In this document: positions 52,889-64,000 of the stretch, piece after piece | How positions within the stretch are numbered: position 1 is the first letter of the stretch | Layout of the letters: each line of letters opens with the position of its first letter | Made by a program: the position numbers and the translations under genes | The notes under the pieces: model-generated | What the model saw: only the letters and a program-made list of their open reading frames with translations | Told to the model about the DNA's origin: nothing | Databases searched by the model: none | Source of the DNA: Mermis nigrescens | Taxonomy: Eukaryota; Nematoda; Enoplea; Mermithida; Mermithidae | Direction: 5' to 3' | DNA: 64,000 nucleotides | Assembly (NCBI GenBank): GCA_036768485.1 | Contig: JAVLUZ010000340.1 | Coordinates: 7,765,802-7,829,801, forward strand

Positions 52889-54300
52889 AAACGCGTTGCT
52901 GTTGAGGCAATGGCGGTTTCAGTTGTCAAAGTTATGGCCACACTCAGCCGACGAGCTGGTAGTGACCTGGTACTTCAGCAACATGAGAACCGGGCCCTGC
53001 AACACGGATTTGAAAAAGCGTCATTGTTGCCATTAGTGACAACTACAGTAGCCGTCCGACCTCTTCATCACACAAAATGTCCCCGATCTTGGTACTCGTC
53101 AATGGTTCCAACCTCTTCTTTTTCAGCTGCTGCGACACGTGCGCCGGTACACGCGATAAAGGAATCCTGTTCCGCTGTTTTGTTGGCGCCTGTTTGACAG
53201 TCAATTCCTCATCCTTGAACAATAAGGGAAGTGGCTCGCCGGTTGGTGTAATTTTGTTGTTAGCGGAATAGGCTTCCACCAAAATATAGACATCAATAGT
53301 AATAAAGCGGATCGAGCGGCATATAGCGCTCCATCGTAATGGTGAGAGGGGGGCTCCAGGCCTGGTTGTAACTATTTGGTTGATTCAGATCGATGTACAT
53401 ATCTAACAAAAAATTCGGCCAGCTGCTATAGACAATGGGACTCGGCCTCAATCACATGGTGTCAAATGAAAAGCTGGGCCTTAGCTAACATATTATAAAA
53501 TGTAGCGCAATACGGATTTTGCGAATAGGCGTTTTGGCGTAATTGTGTATCGGAATTGTTATAAATTTTGTCGAAAGTCGGCCCATAGATGGGAAAATAC
53601 GCAATTCGATTGTTGTTCGGATTGTGGCACACTAGCCTTACATCCTGAAGGGAAGTTGCTAGCAATTGGTGCAATCTGAATGGCGGTGTCGGAAATCGCC
53701 AAACATCCCAGCAAAAAATATGGCCACGCGGGCTTGCGACCTGAATATAGTGGATGGAAGGTCCATTTTTATGCTTATAGGTCAGCAAAAATTGTTTAAA
53801 TCACTCTTCCCAATTGCAAAAAGCCATAAATTTTTTGTTGTTAACAAATTTGGAATCGTATTGCAAAAATAAACGATTTTGAATCAAATGTTTTGGCTGT
53901 AATAAGGCCGACATTGCCGCAAACGATTCCTATTCACTCCTAATGAGCACCGTAGCTCCAACTGCGCCAATGGGCACACAAAGCGTTTTCAACAGTGGTC
54001 GTTTGAAAGTGGATTGCCACCAACGTTCTTGTTTATTAATGCATTGTTCATGATACGGAGCCTTTGCTCGAGTCATTTGCTTATGACAAACACTGAGTCC
54101 AGCATAATTGTTGACACGCGATGCATCGTCCTGCAGCAATGGATTAGGGAAGCTTAACTGCTTAGCAGCAGCTACATCCTCCGTTGCCGCACGAAATTTG
54201 TTCAAGGTGGCTGGGGCGCGTCCTTGAAACAAAATCGCTGACCAGCTGACTCCAAGAGGTCCTCTTTGCTGCAGGCACCTTGCTCAGCCATGGGTCTGCA
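52889..54300 (-). pseudogene. ORF X of R2, N-terminal part
   Basis: Starts near 54290 (MAEQGACSKEDLLESA), as X of R1 does near 9820 (MADKGALAKRRFWSQL). The longest piece, 53788-53462, contains GHIFCWDVWRFPTPPF, matching R1. Interrupted by stops and by D2. Function unknown. Confidence 0.5.
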
Positions 54301-54649
54301 AAAGGAGAAATGTCAGACAATGGAACAGCATGTGCACTTTTAGAACCATTTAATAAACAAATTGGCGCGCAGTCCCGTAATTTTCTTTCCCAGCCAGGTA
54401 AATCCGAAAAATTTATAATTACAACAGGAGCAACCGGGCAATGCGGTAACTTCACCAAAACAAAATCACCAGGTACATAAACATGTTTTTTAGGCGATTA
54501 AATCAGAATATGGTAATTTAGGCTCTGGCAAAAGTCTATTTTGATGAACAAGATGTGAAATCAGCGGATTATAGCCGTAAACGATACGTGCGCTTTCCGG
54601 CGTTGGCAGAGCAACAATTCTATACGGACCTACATGTTTAGGCGATAGT

Positions 54650-55804
54650 TAACCTACACCGGGTTGGATCACCAATGTATTATTAAGATAAACGATGTCC
54701 GAAACAGCAAAATTATTTTTGGTGACAGCTTTATCATATTGCAATTTTTGCTGTTTACGCGCTTTTGATAAATTTTTAGATGCGATTTCATGCAAATCTT
54801 GCAATGCAAGCTTTAAATCAATGACATATTTTTCCGCCAATAGGTGGTAAATTCGGATTTATGGTTAAATCATTTCAAAGTAAAATATTGAGTGGAAAAG
54901 CTGTTTCATGACCATACAGCATTTTGAAAGGTGAAATATTTGTCGACAGCTTGCGGAGTTGTGCAATACGCGAATAACACAAACGACAAATATTGTTCCC
55001 AATCATACTCATTCCTCGCCTTCAATTTAGACAAACCATCAATTAAGGTTCGATTATAACATTCAACGAGACCGTCACATTGGGGGTGATATGGAGTCAT
55101 GCAAATTTTTTGAACGTTAAGTAATTGATAAACTTCCAAAATCAAAGTGGATGTAAAATTTGAACCCTGATTGGTTAAAAATCGTTCAGGAACACCATAA
55201 TGTGGGATGATTTCTCGCAATAAAAAGATTATCGATAGTTGTAGCTTTAATGTCCGAAACAGCGAAGGCTTCTACATATTTAGTAAAGTAATCCATAAAC
55301 ATGACAATTTGGTCGTTTCCAGAAGATGATTGCGGCATATGAAAACAGTCACACGCAATAAGTTCAAAAGGCGCTGACACTTTGATTGGTTGCATAGGAA
55401 CAGATGTAGAATTTAATGCGACCTTGCATTGCAAGCAGACATCACAATTCTTACACCAAGCAATCACATCATTTTCCATACGCGGCCACCAATAACGCAT
55501 TTGCATGGCAGGCAAAATTTTAGCGCGACGAAAAATGAGCTCCAAAAATGGAATCATCAAACTTGGTAATATAAAGCAACGCAATGATTTTTGGAATAAC
55601 TAGCTGATGAACAATAGTTGGTGAGCGCTTAGGTTGAAACCGACGGAAAATAATATCATTTAACAGAAAAAATTCATCACAATATTTTTTTGTTGATAAA
55701 TCCTTTAAAGCAATGCGAATTTTATGCAATTCGTTGTTGGATAATAACTGGTTCAGCTTGAATAATAACTGGTTCAGGCAGTGAAACATGCAAACACACA
55801 ACAC
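54650..55804 (-). pseudogene. R2 integrase, broken
   Basis: The zinc-domain end CKNCDVCLQ, then IACDCFHMPQ (first catalytic Asp), FMDYFTKYVEAFAV, IIPHYGVPERFLTNQGSNF (the second catalytic Asp is Asn here) and CDGLVECYNRTL (catalytic Glu kept) are read in order over three frames. The C-terminal part at 54840-54649 is open. The Asp-to-Asn change alone would inactivate it. Confidence 0.75.
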
Positions 55805-55942
55805 CAGAAATAGGCGTGTTAGCTTTCAGCGCAAAGTTGATTTTTTTGGATGGTGATAAGAGTTTAACTTTTATGCCATTCAGAAAAGCATAATGCTTGA
55901 TAGGATTAACCCACATTAAAGCGGATTCACAAAAATCAAACT

Positions 55943-56227
55943 TTAAAGGATATCTTCCGGCAAATGATCTATAATAGATACTACCGTGGGAATCAAATGA
56001 TCAGCGATGGTAATAGTCATTTCAACTTTATATTGAACAACAGCAGTGATTTCGCCTACGCCATGAACAACTTGAGAAATTTGTTTAGGTGGTAAATTAA
56101 AACTAAGGCGTAAAAATGCAGATGTGGTCATCATGGTGACCTGCAAACCCATATCAATCAGAGTGGGAACGTCAACACCATGAATATTAATGACAATTAG
56201 GCAAATTTGTCCCAGAGTGATTAACAA
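55943..56227 (-). pseudogene. R2 retropepsin, altered active site
   Basis: VDVPTLIDMGLQVTMMTTSAF corresponds to the active-site loop of retropepsins, but the usual D-T/S-G-A is DMGL here. The 95-codon frame is otherwise open. It is followed within about 150 bp by pre-integrase sequence, with no RT. Confidence 0.6.
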
Positions 56228-56412
56228 TCGGAATATTAGGATTGATCATTTTAATGGGAGGCGAATTTAATTTTTCATAAATTGCGAGATGGCGCTGCAA
56301 ACGCTCGTACTCTTCGAGAAACTCTTGCGACACGAATAATTTAGGATGTGCGCTTGTTTCTTGTGCTTTCACAGTAACCGTGTTTACATCATTGGGAGAT
56401 GTAAGGGTTGGC

Positions 56413-56675
56413 TGCACACCTGGGCGTGGGGGGTTTGGGGGGTATGCACCCCCAGAAACAAAATACCCCCCCAGAAATCAAAATACCCCCCCCCCCCAGA
56501 ATTCAATTTTTGAAAATTTTTTTCGTTTTTTTCGCAATTTTTTGATGCCAATGGATAATGCTTGATGAGAAACGTCGAAAAATGGTGTTTTTATCGCCAT
56601 ACCACCATTTTTAAGGCCATTTTTCGACCTTCAAAAATCTTGCACCCCCCCCCAGAATTTTCTTGCTGCCCACGT
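56413..56675 (-). repeat. Repeat G copy 1
   Basis: About 260 bp with C-runs (TACCCCCCCAG) and a core around AACGTCGAAAAATGG. Inverted relative to 57855-58130; a third copy is at about 63475-63715. No ORF. Confidence 0.7.
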
Positions 56676-57854
56676 ATGGTTGGCTGCGGTGGGGGCGAAG
56701 TTACGGTGGGTTGGCAATCAGCGGCGTAAGTAACATATGGGCGATTAGGGCCATTATTGGTGCGATAATTCGAATTATAGTATGTTGCATGTTGTTTGAT
56801 AGGGAATTGAACATAAGGACCGTTTTGTCGCAGCTTGTGCAAATAATGATTATCGAAATGCGAATTTTGATAATTAGCACGCACATTTGGTTGATATTCG
56901 TTATAATTTTGCCTAAGATTCAAATGTGCTCATCTCGGATCGAAACAATTATCATTATTTGAATAATTCGATGAACAATTTTGGCTAGGATTATGAAATT
57001 GGGACTGAGAAGATTGTCGATTTTGGGGATTAGAACGCGATAGTCCTTTATTCAATTGATTGACGAAGCAACTTATTAAAATGATGAGAATCGACTTCAA
57101 GATCGGGTTGTGATTTTATTAACTCTTTGCGGATTGAAAGATAATACAATTTAACCGATTTGTTGGGCTGCTAAAATTGATCAAATAACATCTCGGTGTC
57201 CAATGGACAAAATTCAGCTATTAAAGTGTGTTTTGATTTTGTATACGACTGTTTTATATCAGACGGCAACAAATGAAATAAACGCAAAGCATAAGGGTCC
57301 AAGAATGATGACATAAATTTAAGACAAACTGGTTTATCGATATTGTATGTTTCAGCAAGCCGATTTGAACTCTGCAAAAAATGCTCGTATGTCCGTTTTA
57401 TCCACATGAAAAATTTTTTATCAGCGATGGCAATCTGCATTTGTTGCATAAAGGGACCATGATTTAAAACATCAGCAAGGTGAGATCTGCTATGTGAAGA
57501 ACCAGATGAAGAATCCGAATTGTGGCGATGACAATGACAGTGTGAAGTACTTTTACGGCGTAAAGGACGGCTAGGCGAGCAATCAGAACTGTCAGAACTT
57601 TTGCCAGAAATTTTTACATGACGTCGACTTGCGGATGACTCAGGTAATCACGTGGATGAATTTTGCGATTATTAGGTTCGTTATTTATACCAAATAAATT
57701 AAATGCTTGTGGCGGAATTTCTATATTTGAAGAATACAAAATAGGGTTATTTGGCAGAATTTCAATGTTCTAAGGGTGCGCAACAAAATCATTTGGTGGC
57801 AATTCGATCTTTGACAGAAAATATTGCAGTGGAGGAAAGTTTAACAACAGCTGC

Positions 57855-58130
57855 ATACGTGGGCAGCAAGAAAATTCTGGGGGAGGGAGTGCAAGATTTT
57901 TTGAAGGTAAAAAAATGGCCTTAAAAGTGGTAGTATGGCGATAAAAACACTATTTTTCGACGTTTCTCATCAAGCACTATCCATTGGCATCAACAAATTG
58001 CCGAAAAAATGGAAAAAATTTTCAAAAATTGAATTCTGGGGGGGTTATTTTGATTTCTGGGGGGTATTTTGGTTTCTCTGGGGAGTGCATACCCCCGAAC
58101 CCCCCACGCCCAGGTGTGCACGGCTGTGAA
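57855..58130 (+). repeat. Repeat G copy 2
   Basis: Reverse complement of copy 1, so the two form a 1.7-kb inverted pair around part of gag. Confidence 0.7.
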
Positions 58131-59071
58131 GTTTAATTCAACGAATTAGGCACAAAAGAAGGCGCATTTTGATTCAACAATGGCATCGGCCGAGATAACA
58201 ACGTATGCAAAATTGGTGCCGACGTCTGCAAAATTGCGGGTAAATGTTCTGCATAACCCAAATTCTGCAACAGTTGCAAAGCCGAATTCGAAGGGTTACG
58301 AGATAATTCAGCTGATAAATGTGCACGATTCAAAAAACTAGGCGCAGAATTTTCCGGAACGATTTTGAAATGCGAACGAGAATTTAACCTATGGCAGAAT
58401 GTAGAAGATGCGAGTTGCACATTTTCTGAGCAATCAGAATGCTGTGCATCAAAATCAGAAAAATTTTTGCTATCGATAGAGTGGTTTTTGTGCTGAAATG
58501 GATTAATTTTGATGCGTTTAGAAACCGATTGCAGCTTAAGTAAATTACTTAATTCCGCTCAAAGTTTTCGCACTCTCTTCCAAATTTTCCTGCTTATCTT
58601 GATTTACGCACCGAAGAAAGATTAGAAAATTGCCTACAAATAGACTGAAGCATTTTGAAAAGAAGTTCATTAGTGACGCTAGATTCGGCGGAATTATTTT
58701 TGGCATTTAGCGCTTGGGTTATTATTACACTCTACGTCGGAGGCTAGGTTGCGTGGCTCGGAACCAGTTGCCTGGTTATTTGACGTATTAAGAATATGAT
58801 CATTATTTATGATCGTATCGTTTGATGAATTATTGCCTATGGGATTTGCGAAATGATTAATGTTTGATCGAGCATTACCGGTTATATACTCATCATCCGA
58901 ATGCAAGACGTGCGGTGCATTTAACGATGGGAGTAATTTATCATTATTCGCGTTATTATTCACATTTGAATTAGAATCGTGCATGTTCAGTATGTGATTG
59001 GCGAATCGAATGAGATGGAGTCGGAGGTTTTTCTTCCCCGGAGGCGTTCGTAAAGTTTTCTTACCAGCCAT

Positions 59072-59640
59072 TTTTACGTATCAAAACGTCCAAAAATATA
59101 ATGTTGGGTAAGAAAAATTTGACTAAGACGAAATTTCGTGAAAAATAAATTTTTCGAATTTAACCTTTTTCGAGATCGAAAAAGGGGTTTTCACGTTTAT
59201 AGTACTCACTTACTATGGGTAAGAGGTAACCAATGTAAAATAGCGAAAAAATATATGTAAGGCTGAGCCTAAGCAGCGTATTGCGTGCGGACTTAGAGTG
59301 AATGTAGGCAAAAAACCTAGGTGGCAAAATATATCATCGAGGGAAAATAATAAGGAATCATAGCCTGAGGGTCGACATATATAGAAAAATAATAGCGTCC
59401 TCGATGTCGTCGTTGCCAGAGGGTTGACAGAAATAGAAAAAATATTGGCGAAGTTGCCACGATACACAAAAATTTGCCACAAACGCTTACTTAAATGCGA
59501 CTGCCGTGGGCTCGGAGGATACAATAACAAGGGTGAACGAAACAAAAGACATGTTTAGAAAATCAAAAGCGATGATTTTTGGGTAGAAAATAAATTTTAA
59601 GATGACTGGCCAGGTTGGTTGTAGCTAGCAACCTCGAAGG
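59072..59640 (-). other. Leader of R2 between LTR and gag
   Basis: A primer-binding-like TGGAAAGTCCCCC follows the LTR end (59640-59652, minus strand). The remaining sequence has no gene; a 110-codon open frame there shows no domain. Confidence 0.5.
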
Positions 59641-59652
59641 GGGACTTTCCAG

Positions 59653-61800
59653 TGTAAATACAGCTGTTCGCACTGTGTCTACTGATTCAACACAGATACA
59701 AACATAGCGTGTATTTGCCTTTGGGACTTACTTAGGTACCTAAAGTGCTCTCAGCGCTGGTCAGGTTCGCAAGATCGCTCGGCAATTCTAAACCCGTTGA
59801 CCCTTGTAGACCTACGGCTTCAACTCCCTTGGTCCTAATATTGTTGACCGCTTCTTATTGGGAGTTTCAGCAGCTACGCCCTAAATCCTAACACTCATAC
59901 CTACCTAAATCCCGGAATACTGTGCAACGTTATTTGACCCATCTCAACCCAACTCAAGTTTATAATTTAACTTATTTTCAAACCAATAATTGCTGTCTTG
60001 AAATGTTTTGGTTCCGAACTTGTGTAATGTAAATGTAGGCGTCCGCACTGTACCTACTGAATCAGCACAGATACGGACAGCACTAACATTTGCCTATGGG
60101 AGTTACTTACATAGGTACCTAGACTGCTCTTAGCGCTGGTTCCACCGCGTAGTTGCTAGCAACTCCAATCTTCTGAACCCTTGTAGACCTAGGGCTTTGA
60201 CTCCCTCAGTCCTAATATTGCTGACTGCACTTTCGTCGGGAGTCTTAGCAGCTACACTCTAGATCCTTCAAGTACCTACCTAGATCCCGGAATTGCCGCA
60301 TAGGTCAGTTGACCTATTCAACCCTGCTCAAGTTGATAAATTAACTTGTTTTCAAAGTTTACACTTGATTCGAAATGTTTTGGTTCCTAATGTATGTAGC
60401 ACAATGAAGTTTGAAAACAACACCAATGAGCTCTCAGACTGATCAGCCATCAGAAATAATTAAATAATGTTTTTGACCAATTTTGGGTTAAGAAAAGAAT
60501 ATTGACTTCTGAACAAAATAAATAACTGAAAACTATTTACCTATCCTCTCCACCAAAATCACAGAAATCCTCGACGGTCAGGGCCGGCCTATCACACCCT
60601 CGATATAATTCACCCCTGGGTGGATTTTATAATTTTATTCGATAATGTACACATGGCAGATGCCGGGAAGCAAAAACAATATCGCTAAATGATAAAATAA
60701 GCCAAACGACTAATTCATCAGAACACAACTAACTAACATCACATCATGGGATCAATACAGTAAAACGAAAGTTTAAGTCAAATTAACATTAGACAAGATT
60801 ACTTTTAATTCAAATCGAATCTTCTAGAATACAATATGCGGTAACAAGTAAAACAATTACTATTATCATATACTTAATTCTATTTTACCGGACAAGTATC
60901 TAAAAGATTTTGTAATAAAAAATAAGGGATTTATTTTGAGAACTGAAGGCATAGCCACAAGCTCACCCATCCACAGATGTCAACTGGCAAATGGCTATGT
61001 TAACCGATACAGTACCAAGCTGTTGTCGGTAGGCCTGTGCGAACTAATGGAACGAGTTCGCACTGTGTAACTCTCGCAGTTACAGTAACACTCTGAATTT
61101 CGAATACAACAACAGCGAGCTCTCAACTGGTCAGTCATCATAAAATATTAAATATAATTTTAGCTATTTTAAGGTTGAGAAAAGATAAGAGAATTTCTAC
61201 AAAACAATCAAAAGATAAGACCATAAACTATTTACCTTTTTCACTCAGACAAAAGGCAAACATAAAATAAAATCGTCATTGTCGCCCGACCAACCCTCAA
61301 TATACCTTATCATTGAGCTGTGGATTTTCCACCATTTATTACACGAAATATACAAGCGCACGGCTGTAAGCCGGCACACACAATAATGCTAATCGCTAGT
61401 CGCAACAAACGCCAACTCGTCAGAACTCCAACTGACTCTATCCTACTAGGATGACTACAGTAGAACAATGTCAACGAAAACAGATTAACAATGATTGAAA
61501 CTTACTCTTTACCAAATCAAATGTTCGAGAAGTTTCATGCGGTAAGATAAGTAAATTACTGATGTTAGCAAATACGTAACTCTGCTTTACTGGACAAGTA
61601 CCTAATAGAATTTTGTATTGAAAAATAGGGATTAATTGAGAACTGAAGGCATAACCTCGAGCTAACCATCCTAGGGATGACTACTCGACTAGTCATGTAA
61701 ATCCAGTACAGTATAATGATTTCGTCGGCTGGCCTTCGCCAACTATGTAATGGTAAAATGTTCGCATAAAGTTCATATTGCTGTAACTGTCGTACTTACA
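59653..61800 (-). repeat. 5' LTR of R2 (61089-61800 and 59653-60027)
   Basis: Begins TGTAAGTACG at 61800 and ends TTTACA at 59653. Matches the 3' LTR once the inserted solo LTR is removed. Confidence 0.8.
60028..61084 (-). repeat. Solo LTR of the R1 type, GTAA duplication
   Basis: 1,057 bp, TGTAAC to ACA on the minus strand, flanked by GTAA (60024-60027, 61085-61088). It is the uninterrupted relative of the R1 3' LTR. Confidence 0.8.
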
Positions 61801-63270
61801 TTTTGAACGTAGTGGGCGTATCTGCGTATTTTTGCCCCTACGTTTCTTTTATCATTCGTTTTTTGCTGTGCCAATTGGCATTTGTTGTATGCCCTAGGCT
61901 GGGCTTTGCGCCCATGTTAAATACATTGTTTGATGTTACTTATTAGCGTAACACGACGACATGTGTTCTCCATGCTTGCTGTCGCTTTTTCATTGCTTCA
62001 TAAATTTTCTGTTCAAAAATATTGCAAAAAGATGTTGGGCTCGGTTGAATTTCCGTGCTGCTGAATTTTTGTCCTTGTGCTATACTTTACTTAGGAACCC
62101 TCAATATTTTCAAGCACCGGAATTCGGTCTTCAAAAAGTTAAATAACAATCTTTTTGAGCCCTCAATTAGGTTTCAGGGGAACTTACTTTATTTAGGTAC
62201 TTAATCACAAAGGGGTTAGGTAAGTTTCACTAGGTGCGTGCTTAGAGGGCCACTTACTCCCGAATCCGCCAGGTTAGCGACCCCAAGCCAGGGCGTTAAC
62301 CCTCGGACGTGCGCATAAGCTTTAGATTCGGGTCAAGTAAGAGGTGAATATAGGCGCTGAGCTACATTTAAATATAGCACATTTCATGTGAATTCATAAC
62401 AAACTTGACACTCGAATAAAATAAAATGGACTTGGTGCAATTTCTAATGTTTTTTAAATTCTTGGATAGGCAGGTGAGCTACTTCAAGCCCGTCGCGTCG
62501 GAGATTTGATAGATGATTTTTTATGAAACGTCCGCAAAATATATTCATAACAAATTTCGCTCTCCATCTTCTATCGTCGCTTGGCACTGTTGCCATTCCT
62601 GCGTAACTCATCTTGTTTAGGTCAATAGGAAGGTCATAAAGGTGCAATGTACTTTGAAAGTTAAGTAAGTGCCTGCATCTTGTACTTATAGGTACCTATT
62701 GCTCTAATCCACCCCGTTTCTGGAGAAATTTAATTCGCATTTTACTTTACAGAACTTATCACGCAGATACAACAAAGTGAAATAAACGACAAGTTATCAA
62801 AGCGTACAAGCTCTCGCAACGCTCAAAAAACTGCATACCGTAAGTGTACATAAGTACAAACATACATAGATTAATGTCGCGAATGCAATAAGCACAGACT
62901 ACAAGTTTTACTAAGTAGAATTCACCAAATCGATCTGAGTTTAAAATAGAGACTGCTTTAATTTTATTCAAATCTTCAGTCACAAGATAATCGGACAAGA
63001 CATTATATTCATACCAAGACAACGAAAAAGGAAAAGTTTAAAATTGTAGTACAAATGTTAATTTTATTTTAATATTTTCGAATAATCAAACGCAAAAAAC
63101 TATAAACTGAAGAAATGTTGCATATAAAACTCAGATTCAGGTCAAACGCTGTGCACTCAAAATGATGAGAAACGTTTAAATCAAAATTGGCCCAGTTTCG
63201 CGAATAAACAAAAAGTGATATAACGTTTTTAACCGAAGATAGAAACAACGAAAAATGATTAAACGAATAG
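61801..63270. other. Unassigned region right of R2
   Basis: No domain recognised on either strand. Short open frames at 62444-62647 and 62759-63022 (minus) show no motif. Confidence 0.4.
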
Positions 63271-63278
63271 CATCACGC

Positions 63279-63403
63279 TGCATCATTGATTATACTATCG
63301 TCTCCGACGTCGGCGTTTTCATTTCTGCTGTCATCGTCGTCGTGCACGACAACTTTTCGCTTGTTAACACGACGTTTTTTCTTGCCTTTTGCAGGCTGCA
63401 ACA
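63279..63403 (-). CDS. Possible terminal exon of a host gene
   Basis: A splice-acceptor-like TTGTTGCAG precedes a frame with a basic cluster (KGKKKRRVNKRK), then an acidic tail (DDDDSRNENADVGDD) and a stop. Basic then acidic ends are common in nuclear proteins. Only one short piece is visible, so this is a weak candidate. Confidence 0.2.
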
Positions 63404-63474
63404 AATGAGTGAACTTTTGAGATAAGATTATCTCAAAAATTGCATAAAGGCTTGAATAGCGGAGCCACCATAGG

Positions 63475-63715
63475 TGGGCGGCACCAAAGTTCTGGAAGGG
63501 GGGCAAGATTTTTTCAAAAGTCAAAAAATGGCCCTAAGAATGGTGATATGGCGAAAAACCATTTTTTAACGTTTCTCATCGAGCACTATCCATTGACATA
63601 AAAAAATTGCGAAAAATAAAAAAATTTCAAAATTGAATTATGGGGTTATTTTGGTTTCTAGGGGGAGGGGTGCATACCCCGCCTCCAAAGTTCCACGCCC
63701 AGGTATGGCAGCCAC
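63475..63715 (+). repeat. Repeat G copy 3
   Basis: Same order as 57855-58130: AGTTCTGGAAGGGGGGCAAG, the AACGTTTCTCATCGAGCACT core and a CCACGCCCAGGT end. Confidence 0.65.
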
Positions 63716-63719
63716 CAAT

Positions 63720-63980
63720 GCCGTATTTAGGGGAAGGGCGGGGGCAGCCGCCCCCTGGCCGAAAAACTTTCAAAGGTAAGATAATAAACGAAAAGATAGA
63801 AAATTAAAATGCCTTTTTGACGTGAAATCTTCAAATTTTAGGCGTTTCGCGCCAAATATGAAGTAGGTACTTTCCCTAATTTCGACTCAATCGCAAAAAA
63901 CGACGACTTTTTGAGCAAATTCTTTCGAAAAATTCGAAATATACGACCTTAATGGGTAGAACATGTCAAAAGAACATCCG
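63720..63980 (+). repeat. SINE-like or old repeat fragment
   Basis: GGCGGGGGCAGCCGCCCCCTGGCCGAAAAACTTTCAAAGG-type sequence resembles 38555-38610 inside D1 (GGCGGTGGCGCCCAGCC then GTGGCCGAAAAA). No gene. Confidence 0.35.
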
Positions 63981-64000
63981 AAAAATGTGTTTATCGAGCG

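Larger units (their letters stand above)
56240..59071 (-). pseudogene. R2 gag region, interrupted
   Basis: Begins MAGKKTLRTPPGKKNLRLHL at 59071 and is asparagine-rich (NNNANNDK). A capsid-like piece at 57449-57171 contains FFMWIKRTYEHF and LPSDIKQSYTKSKHTLIAEF. Asn- and Tyr-rich sequence follows to 56600. Two copies of repeat G interrupt it. No classical zinc knuckle is seen. Confidence 0.55.
37321..61800 (-). mobile_element. Ty3-like element R2, LTR to LTR, with nested insertions
   Basis: Read leftwards: 5' LTR (61800-59653, split by a solo LTR), primer-binding-like site, gag, protease, integrase, ORF X (split by D2), polypurine tract, 3' LTR (40813-37321, split by a second solo LTR). Flanking bases TTCT and TTTT may be a decayed 4-bp duplication. 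With nested insertions removed, both LTRs are about 1.09 kb. RT and RNase H are missing between protease and integrase. Confidence 0.82.

Noticed and set aside
62230..62345. tRNA-like or tRNA-derived SINE
   Set aside because: I could not fold a convincing cloverleaf or find clear A and B box spacing.

Overview
The window looks like nuclear DNA of an invertebrate animal. It is AT-rich, has no bacterial-style operons, rRNA or tRNA, and almost every kilobase can be assigned to transposable elements or endogenous virus-like elements nested in one another. I cannot fix the taxon from the sequence. No host gene is certain; a basic/acidic tail at 63279-63403 (minus strand) is only a weak exon candidate.

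Layout. (1) About 1-8300, minus strand: a decayed Ty3/gypsy-like retrotransposon (R0; gag, protease, RT, RNase H, integrase) with a glycoprotein-like reading frame between gag and pol. (2) About 8300-19920, plus strand: the 3' half of a second Ty3-like family (R1; integrase, a long unknown 3' ORF called X here, polypurine tract, LTR). Its LTR is split by a 3.84-kb repeat (E-A, 15654-19497). (3) 20005-20436: a TA-flanked MITE. (4) 20745-31571: P1, a Polinton/Maverick (adintovirus-type) element with TIRs of 819 and 941 bp and a perfect 6-bp target duplication (GTTATC). (5) About 31609-36989: a repeat with matching ends, split by E-B (32717-36584). (6) 37321-61800, minus strand: R2, a near-complete element of the same family as R1 with both LTRs. 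It has been hit by two solo LTRs, two copies of a GTGTCCGG-rich DNA transposon (D1, D2), a third E copy (E-C) and P2, a 3.7-kb deletion derivative of a Polinton. (7) 61801-64000: unassigned DNA with two short repeats.

P1 is the most interesting part. It encodes the Polinton virion set (double-jelly-roll major capsid protein, penton-type minor capsid protein, adenain-like protease, packaging ATPase, small GLG/FF core-type protein and two conserved small proteins) and an integrase with a chromodomain. The protein-primed DNA polymerase is cut down to its N-terminal region at the right TIR. P1 also carries a TATA-box-binding-protein (TBP) homologue. An element-wide TATAAATA promoter box stands 24-50 bp before the start codon of eleven genes, including the TBP gene. 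The boxes are often fitted into the end of the preceding gene, so that its stop codon or its C-terminal codons form part of the box. I infer that P1 belongs to a lineage with its own TBP and matching promoters.

The capsid genes of P1 are open, whereas TBP, integrase, ATPase and polymerase each carry lesions (in-frame stops, 1-base frameshifts, truncation). P1 is therefore a fairly recent but no longer autonomous copy. P2 has its own TSD (CTTGTT) and keeps only the polymerase N-terminus, integrase and one small FW-family gene with their boxes. Its unoccupied target site can be read in the D1 copy at 39001-39020, which confirms the 6-bp duplication inside the window.
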